Shown piece after piece: positions 4,743 through 5,389 of a DNA stretch of 5,389 nt (positions are counted from its first letter, which is position 1; each line of letters begins with the position of its first letter). A model generated the notes under the pieces. It made no database searches and had not been told where the DNA came from. It saw nothing but the letters and a program-made list of their open reading frames with translations. The position numbers and the translations under genes were made by a program. Location: the NCBI GenBank assembly GCA_029863665.1, contig JAOTUX010000090.1:1-5389 (forward strand). The letters run 5' to 3'. This stretch comes from Candidatus Nitrosopumilus sp. Lineage in GTDB: Archaea > Thermoproteota > Nitrososphaeria > Nitrososphaerales > Nitrosopumilaceae.

Positions 4743-5389
4743 TTAGTTGGTATTTACCTCAGGAGTAGGTTCTTCATCAGAGCTTTCAGATTCCATCTCT
4801 TGTTGTAATTTTGCTGCAAGAATGCTGCATTGTGCTGCAATATTTTTTGCACTTGCTCTAAAAGCAGTTGCACTTGGAGAATCAGGATGTGCAATCATAA
4901 TTGGTTTACCCAAATCAGAACCAGACATAATACCAGAATTTAATGGGATTTCGCCTAAGAAAGGCATTTTAAATTGCTCACTGATTTTCTTGGCACCGCC
5001 ATTTCCAAAGACATAATGTTTCTCATCACATTTTGGACAGATAAAATGACTCATGTTTTCAACAACGCCAATGATTGGAACATTTAGTTTTTCAAACATC
5101 CCAATTGCTTTGACTGCAACATTACTTGCAACATCTTGAGGAGTGGTAACAACAAGAATGCCAGTAATTGGGATTGTTTGTGCAAGGGTTAATGGAATAT
5201 CACCAGTACCAGGAGGAAGATCAACAATAAGATAATCTAAATCAGACCAATTAGTATCAACTAGGAATTGTTTTAGGATTCCAGAAATAATCGGACCACG
5301 ATAAATTGCTGCCTGATGAGATTGTTCTGCAAAGAAACCAAAGGAGACAACTTTTAGTCCATTTGATTCTGCAGGTTGAAGTTTGTTAT
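4743..5389 (-). CDS. mrp: Mrp/NBP35 family P-loop ATPase, Fe-S cluster carrier (C-terminal part; 5' end outside the window)
   Basis: The gene runs off the right edge; 214 C-terminal residues are visible. The frame is open through 5389, so the ATG at 5099 is internal and not the start. The Mrp signature WSDLDYLIVDLPPGTGD lies at 5249-5199, preceded by the typical FGFF and YRGPIISGILKQFL segments. ENMSHFICPKC follows, with the CxxC (5039-5028) that binds a bridging 4Fe-4S cluster in the dimer, then FGNGGAKK and PFLGEIPLN. The Walker A motif, and any N-terminal MIP18-like domain, lie outside the window. Proteins of this family (ApbC, NBP35, Ind1) assemble or carry Fe-S clusters for delivery to apoproteins in an ATP-dependent manner. 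The C-terminus ends in an acidic, probably unstructured tail (EMESESSDEEPTPEVNTN). It is the first gene of a pair with dephospho-CoA kinase, 11 bases apart. Confidence 0.93.
   Translation of the reverse strand, partial: NKLQPAESNGLKVVSFGFFAEQSHQAAIYRGPIISGILKQFLVDTNWSDLDYLIVDLPPGTGDIPLTLAQTIPITGILVVTTPQDVASNVAVKAIGMFEKLNVPIIGVVENMSHFICPKCDEKHYVFGNGGAKKISEQFKMPFLGEIPLNSGIMSGSDLGKPIMIAHPDSPSATAFRASAKNIAAQCSILAAKLQQEMESESSDEEPTPEVNTN

Noticed and set aside
4747..5016. 89-aa plus-strand ORF opposite mrp
   Set aside because: Antisense shadow of the conserved Mrp C-terminal region.

Overview
The window looks like chromosomal DNA from an ammonia-oxidising archaeon (Thaumarchaeota/Nitrososphaerota, Nitrosopumilus-like). 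The reasons are an A+T-rich composition, genes that start directly after an archaeal TATA box with almost no leader, GTG starts, an archaeal-type GTP-dependent dephospho-CoA kinase, several very small Cys-rich proteins, and an archaeal-style C/D box guide RNA candidate. The assignment is an inference from gene content; there is no rRNA or other marker here.

Left part (1-1574), plus strand: a small zinc-ribbon protein (148-312), then about 750 bases without a confident gene (313-1068). That gap holds a perfect 8-bp hairpin, a coding-like but frame-broken stretch (about 552-768) followed directly by a hairpin plus T-tract, and two tiny overlapping minus-strand ORFs. Next comes a DUF2024-family protein (1069-1326) with a clean leaderless promoter, then a small CxC/CxxH protein (1386-1574, possibly from 1353).

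Right part (1571-5389), minus strand, read right to left: the C-terminal 214 residues of an Mrp/NBP35-type ATPase (Fe-S cluster carrier), then 11 bases later dephospho-CoA kinase (4234-4731). A C/D box sRNA candidate (4176-4226) begins a few bases after the kinase stop. A short SprT/Wss1-like zinc metallopeptidase (3645-4022) and a membrane-bound proton-pumping pyrophosphatase (hppA, 1571-3610) follow. hppA converges with the small plus-strand gene, and the two stop codons share a CTAG.

Functionally the minus-strand genes are housekeeping: Fe-S cluster delivery, the last step of coenzyme A synthesis, a possible DNA-protein crosslink or protein-repair protease, and energy conservation from pyrophosphate. 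hppA carries Lys456 and Thr459, the residues that mark the K+-independent, H+-pumping subfamily. I see no CRISPR array, mobile element, tRNA or defence system. The least described parts are the C/D sRNA candidate, the small Cys-rich proteins and the 313-1068 gap; the rest is ordinary core genome.
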